A stretch of DNA of 64,000 nt from Chloroflexota bacterium. GTDB lineage: Bacteria > Chloroflexota > Anaerolineae > Aggregatilineales > Phototrophicaceae. The notes under the pieces were generated by a model that saw only the letters and a list, made by a program, of their open reading frames with translations, was not told where the DNA came from and made no database searches. Shown piece by piece: positions 36,965 through 44,903 of the stretch. The stretch is from positions 1,674,001-1,738,000 of the forward strand of contig JAIUNI010000001.1 of assembly GCA_020161935.1 (NCBI GenBank), in the 5' to 3' direction. The translations under genes and the position numbers were made by a program. Each line of letters starts with the position of its first letter. Positions within the stretch are counted from its first letter, which is position 1.

Positions 36965-38344
36965 ATGACTGATCGCATTCAATCCGCCATCACCTATTCG
37001 CATCATCACAAAGAGGAAGCGCTCGAAGGCTTTATTAAACTGTTGAGCTTCCCTTCAATTAGTGCTGATCCAGCTTACAAAAACGACATTAACGCCTGCG
37101 CTAACTGGCTGGTCGGCGAACTCAAGCGCATCGGTTTCGATAACGTCCGCACCATCCCAACCGAGGGACATCCGGTCGTGTACGCCGATTGGTTGAAGGC
37201 GGGCGACGACAAGCCAACCGTGCTGGTTTACGATCACTATGACGTGCAGCCGGTCGATCCGCTGCACCTGTGGAAGTCGGAACCGTTCGGCTCGGAAATC
37301 CGCGAGGGCAAGCTGTACGCACGCGGCGCGGTGGATAACAAGGCGGGTGTGTGGGGCAACCTGATGGCGTTCGAGGCAATGCTCGCCGCCGACGGCAAAC
37401 TGCCAGTGAACATTAAAATCTTGTTTGAAGGCGAAGAGGAATCCGGCTCACCCAGCATGGGCGCGTTCCTCGACCAGTACAAAGACCTGTTCACGGCTGA
37501 CGTGATGCTGAACTGCGACGGCGACTTCGAGCCGAAGGAACCAACCATGTCCTACGCCGGGCGCGGCATCGTCAGCGGCGAAGTGAAGCTGAAGGGGCCG
37601 AAAGCTGACCTGCATTCCGGCGGCTTCGGTGGCATCGTGCAAAATCCGCTGCATGTCGCGGGGAAGATTATCGGCTCGTTCCATGATGCTGACGGACGGA
37701 TCGCCGTTCCCGGCTATTATGACACCGTGGCGAAGATTAGTGACAGTGAACGCCAGCGTATTCATGATGGTTGGCAGGCGGAACGCACCGAAAAAGACGC
37801 GGGTGTGCCGCTGACATGGGGGCGAAGCATCGCGCCGGACGCAGAACGCGCGACGGTGCTGCCAACGGTCGAAGTCAACGGTATGTGGGGCGGCTACCAA
37901 GGGCCGGGGACGAAAACGGTGCTGCCAGCCGAGGCGGGATTCAAGTTTACGCTGCGGCTCGTGCCTGACCAAAATCCGCACGAAATCTCCCAACTGTTGA
38001 AGTCGTATATCGAGGGTTTCGCCACACCGACGGTTAGCGTGACCGTCGAAATCGGTGAGGAAGCGTGGCCGTTCGCGATGCAAACGGAAGGCCAATACCT
38101 CGACGCGGTGCAGGACGCACTGGAAGCGACCATTGGCAAACGTGCCAAATTGGTTCGCACGGGCGGGTCTATTCCGATCCTCGGCATGTTCAACCGTTTA
38201 ACGGGTGTGCCAATGACCGGTTTCGGTTACGGCGAGGGTGAGAACATCCACTCGCCGAATGAATTCGTGGTCGTGGACAGCTTCTTCCAAGCGATAGAAG
38301 CGGGCATCCGCCTGTACCACAACCTCGCGAAGACGACGAAATAA
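36965..38344 (+). CDS. M20 family dipeptidase
   Basis: A 459-residue dinuclear-zinc peptidase of the M20 family, the longer dipeptidase (CNDP/PepV-like) form. Zinc-site motifs: VYDHYDVQPVDP (His), ARGAVDNKAG (Asp), FEGEEESGSPS (Glu-Glu) and NCDGDF. Cytosolic, with no signal peptide. AAGGGG precedes the ATG. It likely finishes peptide breakdown started by the neighbouring iminopeptidase and the CPG2-like enzyme. A good terminator follows. Confidence 0.92.
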   Translation: MTDRIQSAITYSHHHKEEALEGFIKLLSFPSISADPAYKNDINACANWLVGELKRIGFDNVRTIPTEGHPVVYADWLKAGDDKPTVLVYDHYDVQPVDPLHLWKSEPFGSEIREGKLYARGAVDNKAGVWGNLMAFEAMLAADGKLPVNIKILFEGEEESGSPSMGAFLDQYKDLFTADVMLNCDGDFEPKEPTMSYAGRGIVSGEVKLKGPKADLHSGGFGGIVQNPLHVAGKIIGSFHDADGRIAVPGYYDTVAKISDSERQRIHDGWQAERTEKDAGVPLTWGRSIAPDAERATVLPTVEVNGMWGGYQGPGTKTVLPAEAGFKFTLRLVPDQNPHEISQLLKSYIEGFATPTVSVTVEIGEEAWPFAMQTEGQYLDAVQDALEATIGKRAKLVRTGGSIPILGMFNRLTGVPMTGFGYGEGENIHSPNEFVVVDSFFQAIEAGIRLYHNLAKTTK

Positions 38345-38364
38345 TCAGACGTTCAACGTTCTAA

Positions 38365-38392
38365 GGGCTTGCCAACCGCAAGCCCATTTTAT
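38365..38392 (+). terminator. Rho-independent terminator after the M20 dipeptidase
   Basis: GGGCTTGC/GCAAGCCC, 8-bp stem with CAACC loop, then ATTTTATT. Confidence 0.8.
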
Positions 38393-38427
38393 TTCGCCCT
38401 TAAGAGGCGATATGTCTTGCAAGCTGT

Positions 38428-38436
38428 GGTATGATA
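38428..38436 (+). promoter_or_regulatory. Possible extended -10 promoter for the riboswitch/gdx transcript
   Basis: TGG-TATGAT forms an extended -10 element about 25 bases before the first riboswitch hairpin. No good -35 is seen at 17 bases. Confidence 0.4.
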
Positions 38437-38460
38437 ACCAGTATCTACACTTGTGGATGC

Positions 38461-38521
38461 TGCATTGGGACGACCTAACGCAGACTATGTTTTCCGGGGA
38501 CGACCCCACTAGAGAGGAGAA
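38461..38521 (+). promoter_or_regulatory. Guanidine-II (mini-ykkC) riboswitch
   Basis: Two successive hairpins both close on an ACGA tetraloop. P1 pairs 38461-38469 with 38474-38482 (one A-C mismatch) and includes TTGGG-ACGA-CCTAA. P2 is GGGG-ACGA-CCCC (38496-38507). The spacer is about 13 bases. This twin ACGR-loop layout is the mini-ykkC/guanidine-II class. The ribosome site GAGAGGAG (38512-38519) lies directly after P2. TTTTCC (38490-38495) could pair with GGAGAA (38516-38521), so ligand binding would plausibly free the site and turn on the exporter. Confidence 0.9.
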
Positions 38522-38527
38522 CATGGT

Positions 38528-38848
38528 ATGCCGTGGTTCATGCTCGTGATCGCAGGTTTACTCGAAGTGGTGTGGGCGCTCATGCTCAAGCAGTCGGCGG
38601 GTTTCACCAAACCCGCGCCAACGGTTGCTTTCCTCGTCAGCTTATGCCTCAGCATGTTTTTACTCGCACAAGCCATCAAATCGCTGCCGGTTGGCACCGC
38701 TTATGCCGTTTGGACGGGCATCGGGGCGCTTGGAACAGCAGTGATTGGTATCCTCTGGCTGGGTGAGTCGCGGGATGTGCTTAAGATCGTGTCACTGCTG
38801 ATGCTGGTCGCGGGGATTATCGGCTTGCGGTTGAGCAGCGCTCATTAA
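38528..38848 (+). CDS. gdx: Guanidinium exporter Gdx (SugE), SMR family
   Basis: A 106-residue four-helix membrane protein of the small multidrug resistance family. It has the residues that mark the Gdx subtype: Glu13, Trp16, Ser42, Tyr59 and Trp62, with the run KSLPVGTAYAVWTGIGA. Known Gdx proteins form antiparallel dimers and export guanidinium in exchange for protons. The upstream guanidine-II riboswitch independently supports guanidinium as the cargo. The start at 38528 is 8 bases from GGAG; another ATG at 38523 is out of frame. Confidence 0.95.
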   Translation: MPWFMLVIAGLLEVVWALMLKQSAGFTKPAPTVAFLVSLCLSMFLLAQAIKSLPVGTAYAVWTGIGALGTAVIGILWLGESRDVLKIVSLLMLVAGIIGLRLSSAH

Positions 38849-38863
38849 TCGCGGTCAGGACGA

Positions 38864-38893
38864 GTGGAAGCGTCATTTAGGCGGCGCTTTCAC
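38864..38893. terminator. Hairpin between convergent gdx and GNAT genes
   Basis: GTGGAAGCG/CGCTTTCAC (one G-T pair) around a 12-base loop overlaps the last codons of the leftward GNAT gene. Probably bidirectional. Confidence 0.5.
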
Positions 38894-39678
38894 TTGTGCC
38901 ACCTATACATTTCGATACCAAAATCCGCCTCTATATAACCGAGCTTCTGGTAGACACTTTTTGCCTTCGCCGACGACCAAATCCATGTATCGGCATAGCC
39001 CCAACCGCGAATGATGGTCATCAGCGCGTGAGTGAGCGTCGATGCAAACCCTTGACCACGGTAAGCGGCCGGGGTTGAAATGTCGTAGATGGTGGCACAA
39101 CCGCCAGCCGCCATAACGGAACCAGTGGTTACGGGTACTCCGTCCTGATAGCCGATGTAATGCTGCGTTTGAGCAGCCGCTCCATAGCCATCCCTTTGAT
39201 ACGCAGTGTGAAAGCTAGAAAGATCGACTTTTACACCAGCCTCGGAAAGTCTTATCCATTCGTCAAGCAGCGTATCGCTACAAACTTCCTTGATGTGAAA
39301 AAGTGATGGGATTGTTGGAAGTGGAGCGAGCGTTGTTAAATCCGCCCACATCCAATTCGGGCTTCTGCCACCTTGAAACCCACGCGCCGCTAATCGCGCT
39401 CCTAGGTCAGCCGGTTGGTCACATGGAAAGACGAGCCAACTCATTTGGTCGGTATGTCGGCTGATTTGAGCTATCGTCGCGTCGATTTGCGCGTCGGCCT
39501 CCGCATCATTCCAACGCGCACGGAGGATGCGGTCGCCGGGTGCAATCTGATTCCGCACGAACCAGAAGGTGTCCGCGTCATGAATGGTAATCCCCGGCAG
39601 ACCTTTATAAAGCCGCGCGTAGGCAATAAGATTGTCCTGTATTTGCTGAGGCTTAGAGGTCGCGGAAAAATCGAACAC
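38890..39678 (-). CDS. GNAT-family N-acetyltransferase, tandem copy 2
   Basis: A 262-residue protein with a C-terminal GNAT acetyl-CoA-binding fold. The motif A region reads YRGQGFASTLTHALMTIIRGWG, here with the Q/RxxGxA-type signature YRGQGFAS; KLGY near the end is also typical. The first 120 residues are a separate, less recognisable domain. The start is GTG at 39678, because an upstream in-frame ATG is cut by a stop. It is clearly paralogous to its upstream neighbour. The acetylated substrate is unknown. Confidence 0.82.
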   Translation of the reverse strand: MFDFSATSKPQQIQDNLIAYARLYKGLPGITIHDADTFWFVRNQIAPGDRILRARWNDAEADAQIDATIAQISRHTDQMSWLVFPCDQPADLGARLAARGFQGGRSPNWMWADLTTLAPLPTIPSLFHIKEVCSDTLLDEWIRLSEAGVKVDLSSFHTAYQRDGYGAAAQTQHYIGYQDGVPVTTGSVMAAGGCATIYDISTPAAYRGQGFASTLTHALMTIIRGWGYADTWIWSSAKAKSVYQKLGYIEADFGIEMYRWHK

Positions 39679-39699
39679 AGATTATCCCATCAACGGCAT

Positions 39700-40500
39700 C
39701 TATTTGTGCCAATGATACTCGCGTAAACCAAAGTCGGCATCCACATAACCGAGGGTGCGATACAAGCTCTGCGCCATGTTCGATGACCAAATCCAAGTAT
39801 CGGCGTATCCACGCCTGCGAATTTCCGCCATCAAGGCGAGTGTTAGTGCGCCGCCAAAACCTTTACCCCGATAAGCTGGAGGTGTCGACAGATCATAAAT
39901 GCTTGCGCCGCCACCGGCATCCAAGAGCGTACCGGAGGTCACGGGAATATTGCCCCAATAACCGATGTAATGCAGCGAGAACGCATCATCGCCATACCCA
40001 TGACGCGCATAAGCCTCATAGAAGCACGAGAGTTCGCCACCAAAGCCCGCTTCCGAAGCGCACACCCATTCAGCCATCATGGCATCATCGCGCACCTGCT
40101 CAATCCGAAAGTCCGGCGACACGTTGAGAGTCGGTAACAGCGTGGATAGGTCAGCCCACAACCAGTTGCCGCCTCGCCCACCAACCATGCCCCGTGCTTC
40201 CAGATACTTGCCCAGATTAGCCGGTTGATCGTGGGGGAAAACCATCCAGTCTATTTCCGCCACATGCTGACCGAGTTCTAAGAATAGTTTACCAATCTGC
40301 TGATCGACATTTTCTTCCGACCACGTGACGCGGAGGACACTGTTGCCGGGTGCGGGTTTATGGCTGATGAACCAATACACATCGCCATCATGGGTCACCA
40401 TATTCGGAAGGCCAGAGAACAGGTTCATATAAGCAATTAAATTTCCCTGTATCTGGCGGGCGACATGACTTTTTGACCTATCGAGCGGCAATTCGGGCAT
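39700..40500 (-). CDS. GNAT-family N-acetyltransferase, tandem copy 1
   Basis: A 266-residue paralogue of the next gene. Both share IQGNLIAY/IQDNLIAY, the VFPxDQPA and WMWADL/WLWADL blocks, HYIGY, SIYDLSTPPAYRGKGFGGA and the C-terminal YADTWIWSS. The frame is open to 40608, but the ATG at 40500 with GATAGGA upstream starts where the similarity begins. The 21-base spacing suggests co-transcription and a local duplication. Function beyond acetyl transfer is unknown. Confidence 0.82.
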   Translation of the reverse strand: MPELPLDRSKSHVARQIQGNLIAYMNLFSGLPNMVTHDGDVYWFISHKPAPGNSVLRVTWSEENVDQQIGKLFLELGQHVAEIDWMVFPHDQPANLGKYLEARGMVGGRGGNWLWADLSTLLPTLNVSPDFRIEQVRDDAMMAEWVCASEAGFGGELSCFYEAYARHGYGDDAFSLHYIGYWGNIPVTSGTLLDAGGGASIYDLSTPPAYRGKGFGGALTLALMAEIRRRGYADTWIWSSNMAQSLYRTLGYVDADFGLREYHWHK

Positions 40501-40623
40501 AAGACATCCTATCAATAGAAATTTTTGCAGATCATAATAGGTCACAAAAGATAATTTAACAAGCAAAATAAAAGGGGCGCTGTTACACCCCTTCCATTTC
40601 AATCTCATGTGATCTGGCTGCGG

Positions 40624-43434
40624 CTATCTTACGTCCTGCCACGCGCGATGAACCTCAGTTTGGCCGCGCTTCATCGCCAAGAGCAGCGCATCTTGGTCAA
40701 CTGGAATTTTGAAGATGCGAACGCCAGTCGCATTGTAGATAGCGTTGCAGATAGCAGGCGTGGTGTTGATAGAAGGAATTTCGCCCACGCCCTTCGCCCC
40801 ATATGGCCCATCCGACGAACGATGCTCGACCAAGTGTGAGGTGATCTCCGGCGTGTGCTTGATGCTGGGCATCTTGTAGCGCGAAAGCAAGCGCGACCAC
40901 GGTACGCCATCCTCAAGAATGAAGGCTTCGCTCATACAGTTGCCCATCGCCATAATGATGCCGCCTTCGATCTGCCCTTGCAGCATCAGCGGGTTAATAG
41001 CGCGTCCGATGTCGGTACTGGAGAGAATCTTCAACACATGAACCTCGCCGGTATCGGTATCGACTTCCACCAGCGCGGCTTGCGTGGCGTAGCTGAAGGC
41101 GAAGTGCATGTCGCCGCCTGTGCCGAGCGGTTGGGTTTTCGGCCCCCAGTACTCGTGGCGCGTTTTGGGCGAAAGACCACTCTCTTTCATCCATGTCACC
41201 ACGTCGCCCATCGGCACCGAATGACCGTTGCTCCGCAGCAGCCCTTCTTCGTAGTAAATTTTCTCCGGCGGCACGTCCATCATTTCGGCGGCTGATTGGG
41301 TGATGGCCTCACGCAAGGCTACCGCTGCTAACCGTGCCGCGTTGCCCGTCATGAAGGTTTGGCGGGAAGCGGTCGTTGGCCCACCGTTGGGGGTCAAATC
41401 GGTATCGCAGAGCAGCACCTTCACCTTTTCATAGGGGATGTGCATTTCTTCGGCAGCGCACTGCGCGACCACATGGGCAATACCCTGCCCCATGTCGGCG
41501 GCTGCGGTTCGCACTTCAATCGTGCCATCTTCGAAGGCTTCGATCTCGGCTTCGGACTTATCCGGTGCGCCACCGCCCAAGCCCGTGTTTTTGTAGGCAC
41601 AGGCGACACCCCACGCATAGGCTTTGTTACCCTCGCGCCACGACCAGCGGAAGCCATGCCCGTTGGACTTGGCGACCATATCACCCTGCACATCGTCAAT
41701 CGTTTCGAGCAAGCCAACCGACTCACGCAAGAGCTGTCCGGTCGCGGTGGTCACGCCGACTTTTTGGGCGTTCATCCGGCGGAACTCAATCGGGTCAATG
41801 TTGAGCTTTTCCGCGAGCATATCCATATTTTGCTCGACGGCAAACGCAGACTGCGTGACACCGAAGCCACGGAACGCGCCGGACGGCACATTGTTGGTGT
41901 ACATGGCGTAGCAGTCAATCTTGGCGTTCGGCACTTCATAGGGGCCGGTAGCGTGGGTCGTGGCGCGGGTCATCACCTTATCGGAAAGGGACGCATATGC
42001 ACCACCATCGCCGTAGAGTTCAGCCTGCACCGCGACCAGCTTACCGTCTTTCTTCGCGCCGGTCTTGATGCGGATAATCGTGGCATGGCGCTTGGGGTGG
42101 AAAATCAGCGATTCCTGACGCGAGTAAAGCATCTTCACGGGTTTTCCGGTAACGGTCGCCAGCAAAGCCACATGAATTTGTCCGGCGATGTCCTCTTTAC
42201 CACCGAAACCGCCGCCGATCAGCGTACCAATTACACGAACATCGGTCGCAGCTAAACCCATCGCCAGCGCGATTTGGTCACGGTCTTGATAAGGAATTTG
42301 CGAACCGACATACACAGTCAGTTTCTGATGGTCGGTGTAGCCCTTCGGTACGCCAATCGCACATTCGGGTTCAAGGAAGGCATGTTCGGTCGTCGGTGTG
42401 CGATACTCATGCTCGACAATGACATCCGCCTCAGCAAAGCCCTGCTCGACATCGCCGTGGCGTACCTTAATGTGCTTGAGCAGATTTCCGGTCGGGTGAT
42501 TGGGATGCAGCACAGGCGCTTCCGGCTTATGGGCATATTCAGGATCACCGACAACCGGCAGCGGCTCGTAAGCCACCTCGATCAGTTTCAAGGCCTCGGT
42601 CGCGATTTCCTCGGTTTCAGCGGCAACAATCGCTACCGCATCGCCCGTGTACCGCACGACATCGCCGCATAATACCGGCCAATCGCGGTAGACGAGGCCA
42701 TGCAGGTTTTCACCCGGCACATCCTGATAGGTCAGAACGGCTTTCACACCGGCCAGTGCTTTGGCCTTGTCGGTGTTGATGCTGAGTACGCGCGCGTGAG
42801 GATGCGGTGAGCGCAGCGTCCGCGCGAACAGCATATCGGGGAAGGTGTAATCATCGGTATACTTGGCGACACCGGTTACTTTTTCGGTCACATCCTGCGG
42901 CGGCACCGAACGGCTGATGACCTCCATCGGCTCATCGACCACCGGTTCGTTAATGGGCAGCGGGGTTAGACCACGCTTCTCCCGCGCCGCAGATTGAATG
43001 GCTTGCATAACGCTGGTGTAGCCGGTACAGCGACAGTAGGTATCTTTAAGCGCAACTTTGATGTCATGCTCGGTCGGTTCTGGCTTCTCATCAATCAGTG
43101 CCGCCGAGGTCATAATCAGGCCGGGGGTGCAGTAGCCACACTGTACCGCACCGTGCCGGATAAAATTGGACTGGAGGGGATGTAAGGTCTCGCCCTCAGC
43201 TAGTCCTTCAATCGTGGTGATGCTGCGACCCTGCGCCTTGAAAACCGGATAGATGCACGAATCCACGGGGAGACCATCAACCAACACAGTGCAGATGCCG
43301 CATTCAGCTTCTTCACAGCCAATCTTCGTGCCTGTTAGTCCTAGATCAAGACGGAGGAAATGCGCCAGTGTGCGGGAGTCCGCCACGTCCATCTCAACTG
43401 CTTGCCCATTTACGGTAACGTTCAGTTTGCCCAT
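40624..43434 (-). CDS. Molybdenum hydroxylase, fused [2Fe-2S] and molybdopterin subunits
   Basis: A 936-residue xanthine dehydrogenase/aldehyde oxidase-type enzyme. Residues 1-150 carry both iron-sulfur clusters: Cys40, 45, 48 and 60, then Cys99, 102, 134 and 136. From about residue 165 comes the molybdopterin part with TEKVTGVAKYTDDY, GGGFGGKED, GAFRGFGV and the catalytic Glu885 in GVGEIPS. The usual xanthine dehydrogenase has FeS-FAD-Mo order; here FAD is a separate gene. The substrate could be a purine, a nicotinate-like heterocycle or an aldehyde. AGGAG precedes the ATG. No XdhC-type maturation gene is in view. Confidence 0.93.
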   Translation of the reverse strand: MGKLNVTVNGQAVEMDVADSRTLAHFLRLDLGLTGTKIGCEEAECGICTVLVDGLPVDSCIYPVFKAQGRSITTIEGLAEGETLHPLQSNFIRHGAVQCGYCTPGLIMTSAALIDEKPEPTEHDIKVALKDTYCRCTGYTSVMQAIQSAAREKRGLTPLPINEPVVDEPMEVISRSVPPQDVTEKVTGVAKYTDDYTFPDMLFARTLRSPHPHARVLSINTDKAKALAGVKAVLTYQDVPGENLHGLVYRDWPVLCGDVVRYTGDAVAIVAAETEEIATEALKLIEVAYEPLPVVGDPEYAHKPEAPVLHPNHPTGNLLKHIKVRHGDVEQGFAEADVIVEHEYRTPTTEHAFLEPECAIGVPKGYTDHQKLTVYVGSQIPYQDRDQIALAMGLAATDVRVIGTLIGGGFGGKEDIAGQIHVALLATVTGKPVKMLYSRQESLIFHPKRHATIIRIKTGAKKDGKLVAVQAELYGDGGAYASLSDKVMTRATTHATGPYEVPNAKIDCYAMYTNNVPSGAFRGFGVTQSAFAVEQNMDMLAEKLNIDPIEFRRMNAQKVGVTTATGQLLRESVGLLETIDDVQGDMVAKSNGHGFRWSWREGNKAYAWGVACAYKNTGLGGGAPDKSEAEIEAFEDGTIEVRTAAADMGQGIAHVVAQCAAEEMHIPYEKVKVLLCDTDLTPNGGPTTASRQTFMTGNAARLAAVALREAITQSAAEMMDVPPEKIYYEEGLLRSNGHSVPMGDVVTWMKESGLSPKTRHEYWGPKTQPLGTGGDMHFAFSYATQAALVEVDTDTGEVHVLKILSSTDIGRAINPLMLQGQIEGGIIMAMGNCMSEAFILEDGVPWSRLLSRYKMPSIKHTPEITSHLVEHRSSDGPYGAKGVGEIPSINTTPAICNAIYNATGVRIFKIPVDQDALLLAMKRGQTEVHRAWQDVR

Positions 43435-43444
43435 TGGTACACTC

Positions 43445-44359
43445 CTAAACCCCTACCCCTTCAGGAACTGCCGTACCTGTGCGTGCGCGTTCGGTCGCCA
43501 AGGTGAGCGTCCTACGCAGCAGCACACTAATCATCTCGCTGCGGTAATCTTCAGTTGCACGATACTTGCTGGTGCGGGGATGCAGAACGGTTTGCGCGAA
43601 GGCCGCTACCGACTCTATGGTATCACTATTTGCTGGCTTACCGACCAATTCGTTCTCGACTTCGGTTGCTCGCGCGGGCTTCGGCCCAACTGGCGCGATG
43701 CTGATACGGACGGCTTCAAAATGCGCCGAGATGGGATCGAGCTTCACCCAGACCGCGCAGCCCATAATCGGCAGCGCCACACCCTGCGGACGCATGATGC
43801 GCTTGAAAGCAGTCGATTCACCTTTACTCGCCTGCTTAAACCGGAAGCCGAGCAAGAGATCACGACCGATTTGCAGCAGTGAACGACCCGGCCCTAAAAA
43901 CACGTCACAAACGGGCAGCCACTTCCGCTGTCCATCGTGGATCACCTCAACTTCGGCATCGAGCGCCACCAATGAAGTCGTACCATCGCCAGCAGGCAGC
44001 GCGTGAGCCACGTTCCCGCCCAGCGTTGCGACGTTCCGCACCTGCGGCCCACCGACGACACCGCAGCTTTCGACAAGGCAGGTCGCGCCATCCGCAATCG
44101 ACTGTGACTTCACGATGTTAGTATGGGTCACACCAGCACCGATAAATATCGTGTCGTTCTCTTGTCGAATGTGAAGCAAATCGGGAATATGCGTAATATC
44201 GATCAAGGCTTCATGCGGCTCGAAAGTAATTTCCGCCCGCGCATCAACCAGCAGGTCGGTTCCCCCCGCGACGACACGTCCCCTGCCCGCGTAATCATTC
44301 AGCAGGCGGAGTGCTTCGTCTACGGTTTGGGGCGTATGATAATGGTTCCAAAGTTTCAT
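43445..44359 (-). CDS. FAD-binding subunit of the molybdenum hydroxylase
   Basis: A 304-residue medium subunit of the CoxM/XdhB type. FAD-binding motifs AGGTDLLVD and TLGGNVAHALPAGD (the TxGGN motif) are near residues 32-40 and 112-126, followed by the CO-dehydrogenase flavoprotein C-terminal domain. It passes electrons from the iron-sulfur clusters to NAD or another acceptor. It is the first gene of a two-gene leftward unit, 10 bases before the FeS-Mo fusion, and diverges from the sugar importer at 44904. Confidence 0.92.
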   Translation of the reverse strand: MKLWNHYHTPQTVDEALRLLNDYAGRGRVVAGGTDLLVDARAEITFEPHEALIDITHIPDLLHIRQENDTIFIGAGVTHTNIVKSQSIADGATCLVESCGVVGGPQVRNVATLGGNVAHALPAGDGTTSLVALDAEVEVIHDGQRKWLPVCDVFLGPGRSLLQIGRDLLLGFRFKQASKGESTAFKRIMRPQGVALPIMGCAVWVKLDPISAHFEAVRISIAPVGPKPARATEVENELVGKPANSDTIESVAAFAQTVLHPRTSKYRATEDYRSEMISVLLRRTLTLATERARTGTAVPEGVGV

Positions 44360-44903
44360 GGCTTACCGTTTCACTCACTATACAGGTAAACCAACAGGCA
44401 CTTTTCGGTGGGGTGTTAACCCAGCGCCATCATCTTTCAGACGACCTGTGGTTCCTCATACTGTAACCCTTTTAGTCGGCTTTATCCAGCATTTTGCCGT
44501 TAACATCGCTCGTTGTCATCCAGTGCGATCAACATCAAAAGCGGAATTAGCCCAAAATAAGTTTACACAATTGTTAACGTATTGAAGCACAAAAATTGCA
44601 CAATGGCCGCTTGTAAACCTTAGTGTGAGTACACAAAAGCGGGAAGGTTATCTAGACATAGGCAGCTATCCGCCTAATTCAATTAAGGGTTTTGTAACGT
44701 TCGATTAAAAGGGGGTGTCGAATGGGTAGGGAGCGCGTTATAACGTGCGGTATGGATAAGCCTTGCATACCATACCTGTTTGCAAACGGTTAAGCCATCA
44801 GCGATAATTTCGAGCGCTAACACGCCAATTTATTGATGGTGGTTTACGGCAGTTCACACCACCTATAGATGCCTATTTCACACTGAAATGAAGGAGATTG
44901 TGA
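44360..44903. promoter_or_regulatory. Divergent regulatory region, Mo-hydroxylase versus sugar importer
   Basis: A 544-base AT-rich spacer without a plausible gene. It contains a near-palindrome GTTTACACAATTGTTAAC (44561-44578), the palindrome at 44732-44747, a GGTATG/CATACC pair just after it, and TTAACCGTTTGCAA (read leftward, about 44779-44792), which resembles a LacI-family site. GAAGGAGA sits before the gene at 44904. Confidence 0.6.
44732..44747. promoter_or_regulatory. Candidate operator palindrome
   Basis: GCGCGTTATAACGTGC: a perfect CGTTATAACG core extended to 16 bases with one G-T pair. It lies about 157 bases before the sugar-binding-protein start. No regulator gene is adjacent. 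Confidence 0.4.

Noticed and set aside
44779..44792. Third LacI operator (leftward TTAACCGTTTGCAA) before the second sugar importer
   Set aside because: Only one arm matches the 20534 and 20651 sites. Kept as a remark in the regulatory region, not as an operator.
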